Source of the DNA: Gammaproteobacteria bacterium
GTDB lineage: Bacteria > Pseudomonadota > Gammaproteobacteria > Pseudomonadales > Azotimanducaceae
DNA length: 21,620 bases
Direction: 5' to 3'
Assembly (NCBI GenBank): GCA_009839405.1
Contig: VXPR01000110.1
Span: forward strand, 1-21,620
Under the pieces are notes generated by a model. That model was not told where the DNA came from and did no database searches. It saw nothing but the letters and a program-made list of their open reading frames with translations. The translations under genes and the position numbers were made by a program. This document shows positions 1-7,583 of the stretch, in pieces; the first letter of the stretch is position 1, and the number at the start of each line of letters is the position of its first letter.

Positions 1-537
1 ATCGACGTCACCATCATCAAGGACGGCTACCACGGCGACACCAGCAAGATGTTCCTCATCGGAAAGCCCAATGTGTTGGCACGGCGGCTCTCGGCGGTGA
101 CCCAGGAGTGTCTCTACCGAGGCATCGCCGAGGTGCGTCCCGGCGCCCACATCGGCGACATCGGCCACGCCATCCAGCGCCACGCCGAGTCGCATCGTTT
201 CTCGGTCGTGCGCGAGTTCTGCGGCCACGGCATCGGTGCGAAGTTCCACGACGAGCCGGAGATTCTGCATTACGGCAAGCGAAACGACGGCATCGTCCTC
301 AAGCCGGGCATGGCCTTCACCATCGAACCCATGATCAACGCCGGCAAGCGGCACGTGAAAATCCTGCCGGACGAGTGGACCGTCGTCACCAAGGACCACA
401 AGCTCTCCGCCCAATGGGAACACACGTTGCTCGTGACCGAAAACGGCGTGGAGGTGCTGACCCTGCGCGAGGAGGAACTCGGCTGGCTGGAGCAAGTGCC
501 AACGGCGACGAACGCGTCCTTGGCGGTCTCTGCGTGA
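1..537 (+). CDS. map: Methionine aminopeptidase, type I (5'-truncated by window edge)
   Basis: Removes the initiator methionine from nascent cytosolic proteins; a dinuclear-metal enzyme of the pita-bread fold. The frame is open from base 1, so the N-terminal part (roughly 95 residues in the E. coli enzyme) lies outside the window. All five metal ligands are visible: the first Asp in IDVTIIKDG (codon 4-6), the second in HGDTSKMF (codon 37-39), His in CGHGIG (codon 226-228), Glu in FTIEPMIN (codon 325-327) and Glu in QWEHTLLVT (codon 418-420). The active site is therefore intact. The spacing of these ligands and the C-terminal length fit the family. glnD follows on the same strand, the usual order in gammaproteobacteria. 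A GC hairpin lies just after the stop. Identification is secure; only the start is missing. Confidence 0.97.
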   Translation: MDVTIIKDGYHGDTSKMFLIGKPNVLARRLSAVTQECLYRGIAEVRPGAHIGDIGHAIQRHAESHRFSVVREFCGHGIGAKFHDEPEILHYGKRNDGIVLKPGMAFTIEPMINAGKRHVKILPDEWTVVTKDHKLSAQWEHTLLVTENGVEVLTLREEELGWLEQVPTATNASLAVSA

Positions 538-551
538 GCGCATGCCGCGCG

Positions 552-567
552 CGCGCCTGCGGGCGCG
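552..567 (+). other. GC hairpin in the map-glnD spacer
   Basis: CGCGCC (552-557) pairs with GGCGCG (562-567) around a TGCG loop, 15 nt after the map stop. No T-run follows, so it is not a canonical intrinsic terminator. A related fully palindromic 16-mer lies in the glnD-dapC spacer at 3523-3538. The remaining spacer up to the glnD start (about 240 bp in all) shows no convincing RNA gene or promoter. Confidence 0.3.
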
Positions 568-778
568 AGCCATGGGACGCCCTGATCCCTGGTGTCGCGT
601 ACCGAAAACACGTCACCCTTCCCGCTGGGCCTTGGCTCGCGCAGCGACGCCGGAAAAAAGGAGGATGTGCCGCCCAGACTCGCCCCCCGAAAGGTCGATC
701 GGGACGAGGGTTGGGCATCCCGAAGTACGTCGAGGCTATGGGACGGCACACCAGCGCCGTCGCGAGGAGCCCGCGCTG

Positions 779-3700
779 GTGAGGTCGGCGCCGGTGCCCG
801 GCGACCTCAGCGAACTGCGCCGCCGCATAGGCCAGGCGGACGATGCGCTGGCGGCCCGCTTCTGGCGCGGCGACGACATCGAATGCCTGGTGGCGGAACG
901 GGCGCGCTTCATCGACGCGTTCCTCGCGGAAGTGTGGCACGCCTTCTTCCACGGCAACAGCAATGTTGCGCTCCTGGCTGTGGGCGGCTACGGGCGCGGC
1001 GAACTACACCCGCACTCCGACATCGACCTCATGCTGCTGGCGCGCAACAGCTTCGTCCTGCGCGGTCGCCGCAGTCAGGAAGCCGTGGCCGCCTTCCTGC
1101 GCCTGCTCTGGGATCTCAAGCTCGACATCGGCCACAGCGTGCGCACCCTGGCGGACTGCAAGCGCGAAGCCAGCCGCGACGTCAGCGTCGTTACCACCAT
1201 GATGGAGCGGCGGCGTCTCACCGGCTCCGACATCCTCACGCGACGCCTCGACAAAATCCTCTCGCGACCAGTGCTGTGGCCCTCCGGCAGGTTTTACCGC
1301 GCCAAGCGCGAGGAGCAAGAGGCCCGGCACGCGCAGTTCGACGACGTCGAGTACGACCTCGAACCCAACATCAAGGGTTCGCCCGGCGGCTTGCGCGACA
1401 TCCAGACCGTAGGCTGGATCGCGCGCCGCCAGTTCGGCACCGCCGACCTCGCCGAGCTCGTCGAACGTTCGGTACTCACCTCCCAGGAGCGCGACTGGCT
1501 GGAGGAGGGACGCCGCTTTCTCTGGCGGGTGCGCTTCGGCCTGCACCTGCTCACCGGTCGCCGCGAGGATCGGCTGCTGTTCGACCACCAGCGCGAACTG
1601 GCGCGCCGCTTCGGCTACGCCGACACGGACGCGCAGCTTGGCGTCGAGCAGTTCATGCACGACTACTATCGCCATGTGCTGCATCTGCGCGAGGCCAACG
1701 ACATCGTGCTGCAGCACTTCGACGAGAGCCTGACAACGCGCCCGCTCCCCCGCCGCGAGGTCACCGAGCCCGTGAACGAGCGCTTCCGCCTGCGCAACCG
1801 CTACATCGAGGTGACGCGCGACGACGTCTTCCGCAAGACCCCCGCCGCGCTCATGGAGATGTTCGTGCTGCTTGCCAACCGCAAGGACGCGCTCGGAGTG
1901 CGGGCGGCCACCATCCGCCTCGTGCGCGACCACCTCCACCTCATGGACGATGCCTTTCGCAACGATCCTGAGGTGACGCGCCACTTCATTGACCTTTTGA
2001 AGGCACCCTACACGCTCGTCAGTCAGCTCACCCGGATGCGCCGCTACGGCGTGCTGGGCCACTACATCCCCGAGTTCGGCCGCATCGTCGGGCAGATGCA
2101 GCACGACCTCTTCCACATCTACACGGTGGATGCGCATACCATGATGGTGATCCGCAACATGCGCCGCTTCCACGCCGCGAGCCGCGAGGCCGACTACCCT
2201 CTCGCCACGCGCGTCACCGGCAACCTGCCAAAGATCGAGCTGCTCTACATCGCCGGGCTCTTCCACGACATCGGCAAGGGGCGCGGCGGCAACCATTCCG
2301 ACATCGGCGCCGGCGAGGCAGCCGAGTTCTGCCGCCGCCACGGCTTGGGCAACGAGGACATCGAACTCGTGGCGTGGCTGGTGCGGGAACACCTCACCAT
2401 GTCCACCACGGCGCAGCGCAAAGACATCCACGACCCGGAAGTGATCGACGAGTTCGCCCGCCTGGTGCTTACCGAGACGCGGCTCGACTATCTCTATGCC
2501 TTGACCGTGGCGGACATCAACGCCACCAATCCCACGCTCTGGAACAGTTGGCGCGCGACCCTCATGGGGCAGCTTTACGTCGAAACCCGACGTGCCTTGC
2601 GCCAAGGGCTCGACTCGCCCAGGCGGCGCAGCGAGCACATCGCCGCCTGCCGGCGCACGGCGCTCGACGCCGCGGCGGAGCGGGGCCTCGCCGAAGAGCA
2701 AGTGCTGGCACTTTGGGACGAGCCCGGCGACGACTTCTTCCTGCACCACTCGCCGATGGAGGTGCTGACGATCACCGAAGCCGCCCTAGCGCACGATCTG
2801 GCCGGCGGCGCCTTGGTGCTGATCCTGGACTTGCTCGGCGAAGACGGCGGCGGCGCCAGCGAGGTCTTCGTCCATGCCAAGGACCGCGACAACCTGTTCG
2901 CCGACAGCGTCGCCGCCATCGCCGGCCTCGGGCTTGGCATTCAGGCCGCCACCGTCGCCACCAACGCGTCCGGTGTCTGCTTCAACTCCTACATCGTGCT
3001 CAAGGACCGGGGCCCGGTGCCAAACGAGGGCAACCTGCGCGACCGCATCCGCACAATCGTGGGCCGCGCCGCGCTCGGCCGTCTGACCGGGAGCAAGGCC
3101 GAGCGTCGCCTGTCGCGGAGGCAGAAACAGTTCGCGGCACCAACCGAGGTGCAACTCAGCACGGTTCCCGACGCCTCGAGTTCCACGCTGCGGGTGGTGG
3201 CCGCCGACCGGCCCGGGCTGCTCGCGCACATCGGCCGGCTGTTCATTGAACTCGAGCTTGCCGTCACCCGTGCCCGGATCACGACCTTGGGCGAGCGGGT
3301 GGAGGATGTATTTGAAGTGACGGAGCGGGATCGAACCGCCGTAACCGAGCGCGCTCGCGCCGACGCCATCTGCGCCCGCATCCGCGACCATCTCGACGCC
3401 CTATCGGCCAGTGGGGGGAGGGCGCCCCGCCCTCCCCCCAGCCCCCCCCCCTGTGCTTTTGTCTTGTTTTGCACAAAACTCCCCACCCGTTGCCCACCAC
3501 TCGCCCAAACAAAACCCCCCAACGCGCCCGCGGGCGCGCATCCACAGCGGAAGCTGCATGAATCCCTACATCGACGGCCTGCAACCCTATCCCTTCGAAC
3601 GCTTAAACGAGCTGAAGGCCGGCCTCGCGCCACGCACCAACCGGCCGCACGTAGCGCTCTCCATCGGCGAGCCGAAGCACGCGCCGCCGGACTTCATCAT

Positions 3701-4192
3701 CGAGGCGCTCGGCCGCGAGGAACTCTTGCGCGCCGGCCTTTCGGCCTATCCGCCAACCCGCGGCGGCGACGAACTGCGCGGCGCCATTGCCTCGTGGATC
3801 GGCCGCCGCTTCGGCATAGAGCTCGATCCGGCGACGGAAGTGCTGCCGGTGAACGGCACCCGAGAGGCGCTGTTCTCATTCGGTCAGGCGATGCTCAGCG
3901 GCCGCGCCGGGGCGCGGGTGCTGATGCCGAATCCGTTCTACCAGATCTACGAAGGGGCGGCCCTGCTGAAGGGGGCGGAACCGTACTACGTGCCTGCCAC
4001 CGGCGTGCCCGACTTCGAGCGGGTGCCGGACGCGGTGTGGCAAGAGACGGAGCTTGTGTACCTGTGCAACCCCGGCAACCCGTCCGGGGCGGTGATGCCC
4101 GCGCAAGCGCTGGTGCGGCTGGTGGAGCGAGCCCACGAGCACGACTTCGTGATTGCCGCCGACGAGTGCTACTCGGAGATCTACCACAATGA
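779..4192 (+). CDS. glnD: Bifunctional uridylyltransferase/uridylyl-removing enzyme GlnD, with no stop at the normal end
   Basis: GlnD senses glutamine and attaches or removes UMP on PII proteins, setting glutamine synthetase activity and nitrogen regulation in the cytosol. The nucleotidyltransferase motif GGYGRGELHP followed by SDIDLML lies near residues 69-85. NLEP-like and SPGGLRDIQT motifs follow. The HD hydrolase signature FHDIGKGRGG lies near residue 495, TLWNSW near 585, and two ACT domains at about 680-875, the second with ADRPGLLAHIG and TLGERVEDVF. I chose the GTG at 779 because conserved similarity begins soon after it; an ATG at 665 and one at 542 are in frame but their leader looks non-coding. 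Recognisable GlnD ends at about residue 878 (near 3412), matching the usual 880-930 residues. The frame then continues to a TGA at 4190-4192, giving 1137 residues. The extra roughly 260 residues are Arg/Pro/Ala-rich and mostly out-of-frame translation of dapC. A homopolymer error or a lost stop is likely. Function is certain; the true 3' end is not. Confidence 0.9.
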   Translation: MRSAPVPGDLSELRRRIGQADDALAARFWRGDDIECLVAERARFIDAFLAEVWHAFFHGNSNVALLAVGGYGRGELHPHSDIDLMLLARNSFVLRGRRSQEAVAAFLRLLWDLKLDIGHSVRTLADCKREASRDVSVVTTMMERRRLTGSDILTRRLDKILSRPVLWPSGRFYRAKREEQEARHAQFDDVEYDLEPNIKGSPGGLRDIQTVGWIARRQFGTADLAELVERSVLTSQERDWLEEGRRFLWRVRFGLHLLTGRREDRLLFDHQRELARRFGYADTDAQLGVEQFMHDYYRHVLHLREANDIVLQHFDESLTTRPLPRREVTEPVNERFRLRNRYIEVTRDDVFRKTPAALMEMFVLLANRKDALGVRAATIRLVRDHLHLMDDAFRNDPEVTRHFIDLLKAPYTLVSQLTRMRRYGVLGHYIPEFGRIVGQMQHDLFHIYTVDAHTMMVIRNMRRFHAASREADYPLATRVTGNLPKIELLYIAGLFHDIGKGRGGNHSDIGAGEAAEFCRRHGLGNEDIELVAWLVREHLTMSTTAQRKDIHDPEVIDEFARLVLTETRLDYLYALTVADINATNPTLWNSWRATLMGQLYVETRRALRQGLDSPRRRSEHIAACRRTALDAAAERGLAEEQVLALWDEPGDDFFLHHSPMEVLTITEAALAHDLAGGALVLILDLLGEDGGGASEVFVHAKDRDNLFADSVAAIAGLGLGIQAATVATNASGVCFNSYIVLKDRGPVPNEGNLRDRIRTIVGRAALGRLTGSKAERRLSRRQKQFAAPTEVQLSTVPDASSSTLRVVAADRPGLLAHIGRLFIELELAVTRARITTLGERVEDVFEVTERDRTAVTERARADAICARIRDHLDALSASGGRAPRPPPSPPPCAFVLFCTKLPTRCPPLAQTKPPNAPAGAHPQRKLHESLHRRPATLSLRTLKRAEGRPRATHQPAARSALHRRAEARAAGLHHRGARPRGTLARRPFGLSANPRRRRTARRHCLVDRPPLRHRARSGDGSAAGERHPRGAVLIRSGDAQRPRRGAGADAESVLPDLRRGGPAEGGGTVLRACHRRARLRAGAGRGVARDGACVPVQPRQPVRGGDARASAGAAGGASPRARLRDCRRRVLLGDLPQ
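3413..3470 (+). terminator. Perfect 12-bp GC hairpin, terminator-like, between glnD core and dapC
   Basis: GGGGGGAGGGCG (3413-3424) is perfectly complementary to CGCCCTCCCCCC (3428-3439) with a CCC loop. A C-rich tract follows, then T-rich stretches at 3457-3460 and 3467-3470. The T tracts begin about 17 nt after the stem, so this is not a textbook intrinsic terminator, though so strong a stem could pause RNA polymerase. It sits exactly where glnD homology ends, which argues that it belongs to a spacer rather than to coding sequence. Confidence 0.5.
3523..3538. other. 16-bp perfect palindrome upstream of dapC
   Basis: CGCGCCCGCGGGCGCG reads the same on both strands and lies 19 bp before the dapC ATG. 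It could be a protein-binding site or a fold in the leader RNA near the ribosome binding region. No function can be assigned from sequence alone. Confidence 0.3.
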
Positions 4193-4742
4193 GGACTCGC
4201 CGCCGGTGGGGCTCTTGACCGCGGCCGCACGGGCCGGCCTCGGCATGGCCCGCTGCGTCGCCTTCAACAGTCTCTCCAAGCGTTCGAGCCTGCCTGGGCT
4301 CCGTTCCGGCTACGCGGCGGGAGACCCGGCGCTGATGGCGCGCTATTACGACTACCGCACCTACCACGGCTGCGCCATGCCCGTGCACGTGGCCGCGGCC
4401 AGCGTGCTGGCGTGGAGCGACGAGACCCACGTGGTGGCGAACCGCGCCGCCTATCGCGCCAAATTCGATGCGGTGGCACCGGTGCTGGCGCGCGCATTCG
4501 AGCTCACGGTGCCGCCGGGTGGGTTCTACTTCTGGCCCGAAACCCCCGGCGACGATTGCGAGTTCACGCGGGCGCTGTTCGAGCGCGAGAACATCACGGT
4601 GCTTCCGGGCAGCTACCTCGGTCGCGAGCAGGACGGCGTGAATCCAGGCTCCGGCCGCATCCGCATCGCCTTGGTGGCGCCTCGCAAGGAATGTGTCGAA
4701 GCCGCCGAACGGCTGACGGCATTCGCCCAGGACCTCGGCTGA
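3558..4742 (+). CDS. dapC: N-succinyldiaminopimelate aminotransferase (class I/II PLP enzyme)
   Basis: Transfers an amino group from glutamate to N-succinyl-2-amino-6-ketopimelate, giving N-succinyl-LL-diaminopimelate in lysine and peptidoglycan synthesis. It is cytosolic and depends on pyridoxal phosphate. The protein has 394 residues, normal for the family, and starts MNPYIDGLQPYPFERL, a DapC-type N-terminus. Fold type I aminotransferase marks are present: SIGEPKH near 35, LPVNGTREALF near 95, LCNPGNPSG near 173, ADECYSEIYH near 205, and the PLP lysine K241 in FNSLSKRSSLPGLRSG. The frame is open further upstream to a GTG at 3411, but that part is low-complexity; the ATG at 3558 matches the family start. 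The ribosome site is weak (AGCGGAAG). dapE follows after 11 nt, so the two are probably co-transcribed. A generic aminotransferase is the alternative, but pathway context supports DapC. Confidence 0.93.
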   Translation: MNPYIDGLQPYPFERLNELKAGLAPRTNRPHVALSIGEPKHAPPDFIIEALGREELLRAGLSAYPPTRGGDELRGAIASWIGRRFGIELDPATEVLPVNGTREALFSFGQAMLSGRAGARVLMPNPFYQIYEGAALLKGAEPYYVPATGVPDFERVPDAVWQETELVYLCNPGNPSGAVMPAQALVRLVERAHEHDFVIAADECYSEIYHNEDSPPVGLLTAAARAGLGMARCVAFNSLSKRSSLPGLRSGYAAGDPALMARYYDYRTYHGCAMPVHVAAASVLAWSDETHVVANRAAYRAKFDAVAPVLARAFELTVPPGGFYFWPETPGDDCEFTRALFERENITVLPGSYLGREQDGVNPGSGRIRIALVAPRKECVEAAERLTAFAQDLG

Positions 4743-4753
4743 AGGGGCGAACG

Positions 4754-5899
4754 ATGTCGGTGGACGATCCGACCGCAGCGGTTCTCACCCTCACCAAGGA
4801 GCTCATAGCCCGGCCGTCGGTGTCCCCCGACGATGCCGGCTGTCAGGAACTGATCGGTGAGCGGCTTGCGGGCATGGGGTTCACGCTCGAGTCCATGCCC
4901 TTCGGCGCAGTGGACAACCTGTGGGCCACCAAGGGCAGCGGCACTCCGCTGGTGGTGTTCGCCGGGCACACGGACGTGGTGCCGCCCGGCCCGGAGGAGG
5001 CGTGGCACACACCGCCATTCGAGCCCACGGAGAGAGACGGTTGGCTGTACGGGCGCGGCGCTGCAGACATGAAATCGAGCCTTGCGGCCATGGTCGTCGC
5101 TGCCGAGCGTTTCCTCTCCGAAAGCCCCACGCCGGCAGGCACCTTGGCCTTCCTCATCACCAGCGACGAGGAAGCCGATGCCATCGACGGCACCGTGCGC
5201 GTGGTGGAGACGCTCACGGGCCGAGGCATCCAGATCGACCATTGCGTGGTGGGCGAACCTTCGTCCACGGCGACGGTGGGCGACGTGATTCGGGTGGGCC
5301 GGCGCGGCTCCCTGAGCGGCACGGTGACGGTCACCGGGATTCAAGGCCACGTGGCATACCCAGACGATGCCCTGAACCCGATACATGCGAGCCTCGCGGC
5401 ACTGGCGGACCTCGCGAGCCGGCGCTGGGACGAAGGCAGCCCGCCATTTCCGCCAACCACGTTCCAAGTCTCCAACATCCGCGCCGGCACAGGCGCCGGC
5501 AACGTCATTCCGGGGGAACTGGTGGCGGCGTTCAACTTCCGCTTCAACCCCTCGCAGACCGAAGCGGGCCTGCGTACCAAAGTGGAGCAGGCCCTGACAC
5601 CTGTCCGCGCACCATGGCGCGTGGACTGGCGACTCTCCGGCCCGCCCTTCTTCACCCCTTCCGGAACGTTGACGAGCGCAGTTCAGAGCGCCATCGAGGA
5701 AGTCGCGGGCCAAGCAGCGGAAGAGTCCACCTCCGGCGGCACTTCAGACGGCCGCTTCATTGCTCCAACAGGCGCAGAGGTGGTGGAACTTGGCCCCGTC
5801 AATGCCACCATCCACAAGGTCAATGAGCGCGTGCACATCGCCGATCTGGCGCCGCTGACGCAGATGTACGAGAACATCCTCGCCAGACTCCTGGCATGA
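4754..5899 (+). CDS. dapE: Succinyl-diaminopimelate desuccinylase
   Basis: A cytosolic M20-family di-zinc hydrolase that removes succinate from N-succinyl-LL-diaminopimelate, giving LL-diaminopimelate, the step after DapC. The product has 381 residues, the usual length. Zinc and catalytic residues are all present: H72 in FAGHTDVVPPG, D105 in GRGAADMKSS, the catalytic and zinc Glu pair E139-E140 in TSDEEADAIDG, E168 in VVGEPSS, and H354 in NATIHKVNERV. SGGTSDGRFIAP, typical of DapE rather than ArgE, lies near residue 325. I chose the ATG at 4754 because GAAGGGGCG lies just before it and the N-terminus fits the family; the frame is open further upstream but that overlaps dapC. The stop overlaps the gspN start (ATGA). 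Confidence 0.96.
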   Translation: MSVDDPTAAVLTLTKELIARPSVSPDDAGCQELIGERLAGMGFTLESMPFGAVDNLWATKGSGTPLVVFAGHTDVVPPGPEEAWHTPPFEPTERDGWLYGRGAADMKSSLAAMVVAAERFLSESPTPAGTLAFLITSDEEADAIDGTVRVVETLTGRGIQIDHCVVGEPSSTATVGDVIRVGRRGSLSGTVTVTGIQGHVAYPDDALNPIHASLAALADLASRRWDEGSPPFPPTTFQVSNIRAGTGAGNVIPGELVAAFNFRFNPSQTEAGLRTKVEQALTPVRAPWRVDWRLSGPPFFTPSGTLTSAVQSAIEEVAGQAAEESTSGGTSDGRFIAPTGAEVVELGPVNATIHKVNERVHIADLAPLTQMYENILARLLA

Positions 5900-6732
5900 A
5901 ACGCGCCCTTTGGCTGAGCCTCGCGGGGGCACTCGCCCTCGTCATCTTCCTCGTGCTCCGGGCACCCGCGCTGCTCGTCGAGAGGTTCCTCGGCGACGCC
6001 TTGCCCATCAGCCTTTCCCACAGTGCCGGCACGATCTGGAGCGGCGAGGCCAACATCAGAGCCCGCGACCAGGACTTGGGCAGAGCAAGCTGGAGCTTCG
6101 ACCCGGCGAGCCTCCTCTACGGAGCAATCGGTGCACGCTGGCGGGTAGAGGCAGCGAACCACTCGCTACGCGGCACGGCACATGCCTCGCTTGCAGAAAC
6201 CGACATCTCGGTGGACGGCCACCTAGGGGCCGATTTCGTCAACCGTCTCCTATCCGACTATCACATCCGCCTGCACGGCACCTTCGAGCTAGACGGAATA
6301 GCCCTCACCTTCGGCGAAGGGCCACACCCAACCGCCGCTTCCGGCACCCTCAGATGGGAAGGCGGCGCCACCCGCTACCGCCTAGCCGGCGAGATCGAAA
6401 ACGTGACCCTGCCACCCATGCAAGCCATCCTTTCCCTGAACGAAGACGGCCAACCCCAGGCCGAGACCTTCACCACCGATGTCCGAGCCCCCCTAATCCG
6501 CGCCAGACTGGACCCGGACGGTTGGCTCCACATCGCCATAAGCCGCCACTTCACCCACCTTGCCGGCCGCCCCTGGCCAGGCACCGGGCCCCCTGACGAA
6601 GTGGTGGTGGAAGTAGCGGAAAGGCTATGGCCGCCAGATCGCAAAGACGCGGAGAGCGCATTGACAACGGGGTCGGAGCACGTTCGCTCTGCTCGTCGTG
6701 CTCGTACCGTTCTCCGCCGTCTCGGGGGATAA
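5896..6732 (+). CDS. gspN: Type II secretion system protein N (GspN-like)
   Basis: GspN is an accessory inner-membrane component of some type II secretion systems, with a short cytoplasmic N-terminus, one membrane span and a periplasmic beta-rich domain; its exact role is not settled. Here residues 4-26 form the hydrophobic anchor (ALWLSLAGALALVIFLVLRA). The periplasmic part has family-like elements: AGTIWSGEANI near 44, a WSFDPASLLYG segment near 66, SGTLRWEGG near 149, and DPDGWLHIAIS near 210. The last 30 or so residues (after EVAERLWPP) are charged and look like a run-on. The ATG overlaps the dapE TGA by 4 nt, so translation is probably coupled. gspC and gspD lie about 6.6 kb downstream, with a toxin-antitoxin pair and a large protease in between. 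The family call rests on overall pattern plus the nearby gspC/D. Confidence 0.8.
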   Translation: MKRALWLSLAGALALVIFLVLRAPALLVERFLGDALPISLSHSAGTIWSGEANIRARDQDLGRASWSFDPASLLYGAIGARWRVEAANHSLRGTAHASLAETDISVDGHLGADFVNRLLSDYHIRLHGTFELDGIALTFGEGPHPTAASGTLRWEGGATRYRLAGEIENVTLPPMQAILSLNEDGQPQAETFTTDVRAPLIRARLDPDGWLHIAISRHFTHLAGRPWPGTGPPDEVVVEVAERLWPPDRKDAESALTTGSEHVRSARRARTVLRRLGG

Positions 6733-6861
6733 GCCATATCCAGGTGCACAAGTCAACGGACTTGGGATCGTCGTCCCAAGCGGAGTTACGCCTGTCAAGC
6801 GTCCCGACCACATAGCGACAGTTGACTTCCGTCAGCAAACGGGTTCCGTCGTGGTCCGAGT

Positions 6862-7233
6862 TCATACCGTCGATGGGCGTGCGACGACCCTTGTCAAAGG
6901 GGCAGCAGGGGCGGCCGGGCTGAGCTTCCTTGAAGGATGCGGGCTCACCTGGATTGAAACGGTGGCCGCGGTGCCTAGGGCGAAGAAAATCCGCATGAGG
7001 CGATCGAGGGTGAATCGGCCGAGGTTTGCGTTTCGAATCCGGGAGAAGTCTGCGGCGGCAAAGCCAGTCAAGCGATTGGCCTCACGCACGGTGAGCTGGC
7101 GTTCGTCCAATGCGGCAATGATGTTCGCAGCCAGGACGGCCTTAGCCTGCTTGAGGTCGGCGTCGGGATCCTCGAAGTCTCGAAAGACGTTGCCGCTACC
7201 TCTGACAAGCTCGAACTCCGATTCTTCGCTCAT
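6862..7233 (-). CDS. HTH (XRE/HigA-like) antitoxin of a Gp49/RelE-type toxin-antitoxin pair
   Basis: Small cytosolic DNA-binding protein expected to neutralise the partner toxin and repress its own operon. Of 123 residues, 1-20 contain the GSGNVFRDF element, typical of antitoxins paired with Gp49-like toxins, followed by DPDADLKQAKAVLAANI. A helix-turn-helix lies at about 46-80 (LTVREANRLTGFAAADFSRI then FTLDRLMRIFFALG), and the beta end is TVSIQV. The ATG overlaps the toxin-gene TGA by 4 nt, and a strong AAGGAG (7247-7242) inside the toxin gene lies 8 nt before it, so it can be translated independently. The tail after residue 97 (SPHPSRKL and an Ala/Pro-rich end) is longer than usual for these roughly 95-105 residue antitoxins. 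The strand is opposite to all neighbours, which suggests insertion as a module. Confidence 0.82.
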   Translation of the reverse strand: MSEESEFELVRGSGNVFRDFEDPDADLKQAKAVLAANIIAALDERQLTVREANRLTGFAAADFSRIRNANLGRFTLDRLMRIFFALGTAATVSIQVSPHPSRKLSPAAPAAPLTRVVARPSTV

Positions 7234-7580
7234 AGGTCTGGCTCCTTGCGCAGTCGATTGAGGCGGTGCCGTACCAAATCAAGATCGGACTGAGGTGTGG
7301 CTATCCCAGTCTTGGACTTCTTCTGGAAGGCGTGAATCACCCAAAGAGACTCACCGAGTTCGACGACGTAAACGACCCGCCAAGCGTTGCGCCTGTATCG
7401 CACGGCGATCTCCAAGACGCCGGGTCCGAGCCCTTTGAGCGGCTTTGCGGTGTCGGCTTTGCCACCCTAGGCGGCAGTCGTCAGCGCGGCATTCATGCGG
7501 TCCCTAACGGGCTGCGGGAACTCCGCAAAGGACTTCCTTGCGGCCCGCACCCAGTTGACTGGACGTGTCGTCTCGTCCAT
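7230..7580 (-). pseudogene. Gp49/RelE-like toxin gene interrupted by an in-frame TAG
   Basis: Toxins of this family are usually ribosome-dependent mRNA interferases. The reading frame from ATG (7580-7578) encodes 37 residues (VNWVRAARKSFAEFPQPV then RDRMNAALTTAA). It meets TAG at 7469-7467 and continues in the same frame for 78 more residues (KADTAKPLKGLGPGVLEIAV, WRVVYVVEL, then WVIHAFQKKSKTGIATPQ) to TGA at 7232-7230. Read through, the 116-codon product has the family's full length, order of motifs and C-terminal HAFQKKSK signature, so nothing is missing but this one codon. Glutamine is common at the equivalent place in the family, so a single CAG-to-TAG change would explain it. A TTG at 7415 could start the C-terminal part. 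I infer a nonsense-inactivated toxin; a base-call error or low-level readthrough are alternatives. Confidence 0.78.
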
Positions 7581-7583
7581 GCA

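Noticed and set aside
592..1971. Long alternative plus-strand frame at the start of glnD
   Set aside because: Composition is Arg/Pro/Ala-rich shadow sequence, and the conserved nucleotidyltransferase motifs are in the other frame.
1004..2749. 581-residue open frame on the minus strand across glnD
   Set aside because: It is the antisense of a clearly conserved glnD. Long antisense frames are expected at this GC content, and it shows no domain or ribosome site.
6698..7261. 187-residue plus-strand frame as a complete gene
   Set aside because: Most of it is antisense to the well-supported antitoxin and it lacks a proper start. Only its first part is kept as a weak observation.
7467..7469. TAG in the toxin as a recoded amino acid
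   Set aside because: The protease, gspC and gspD all end in TAG at family-consistent positions, so TAG is a working stop in this organism, and no recoding signal is seen.
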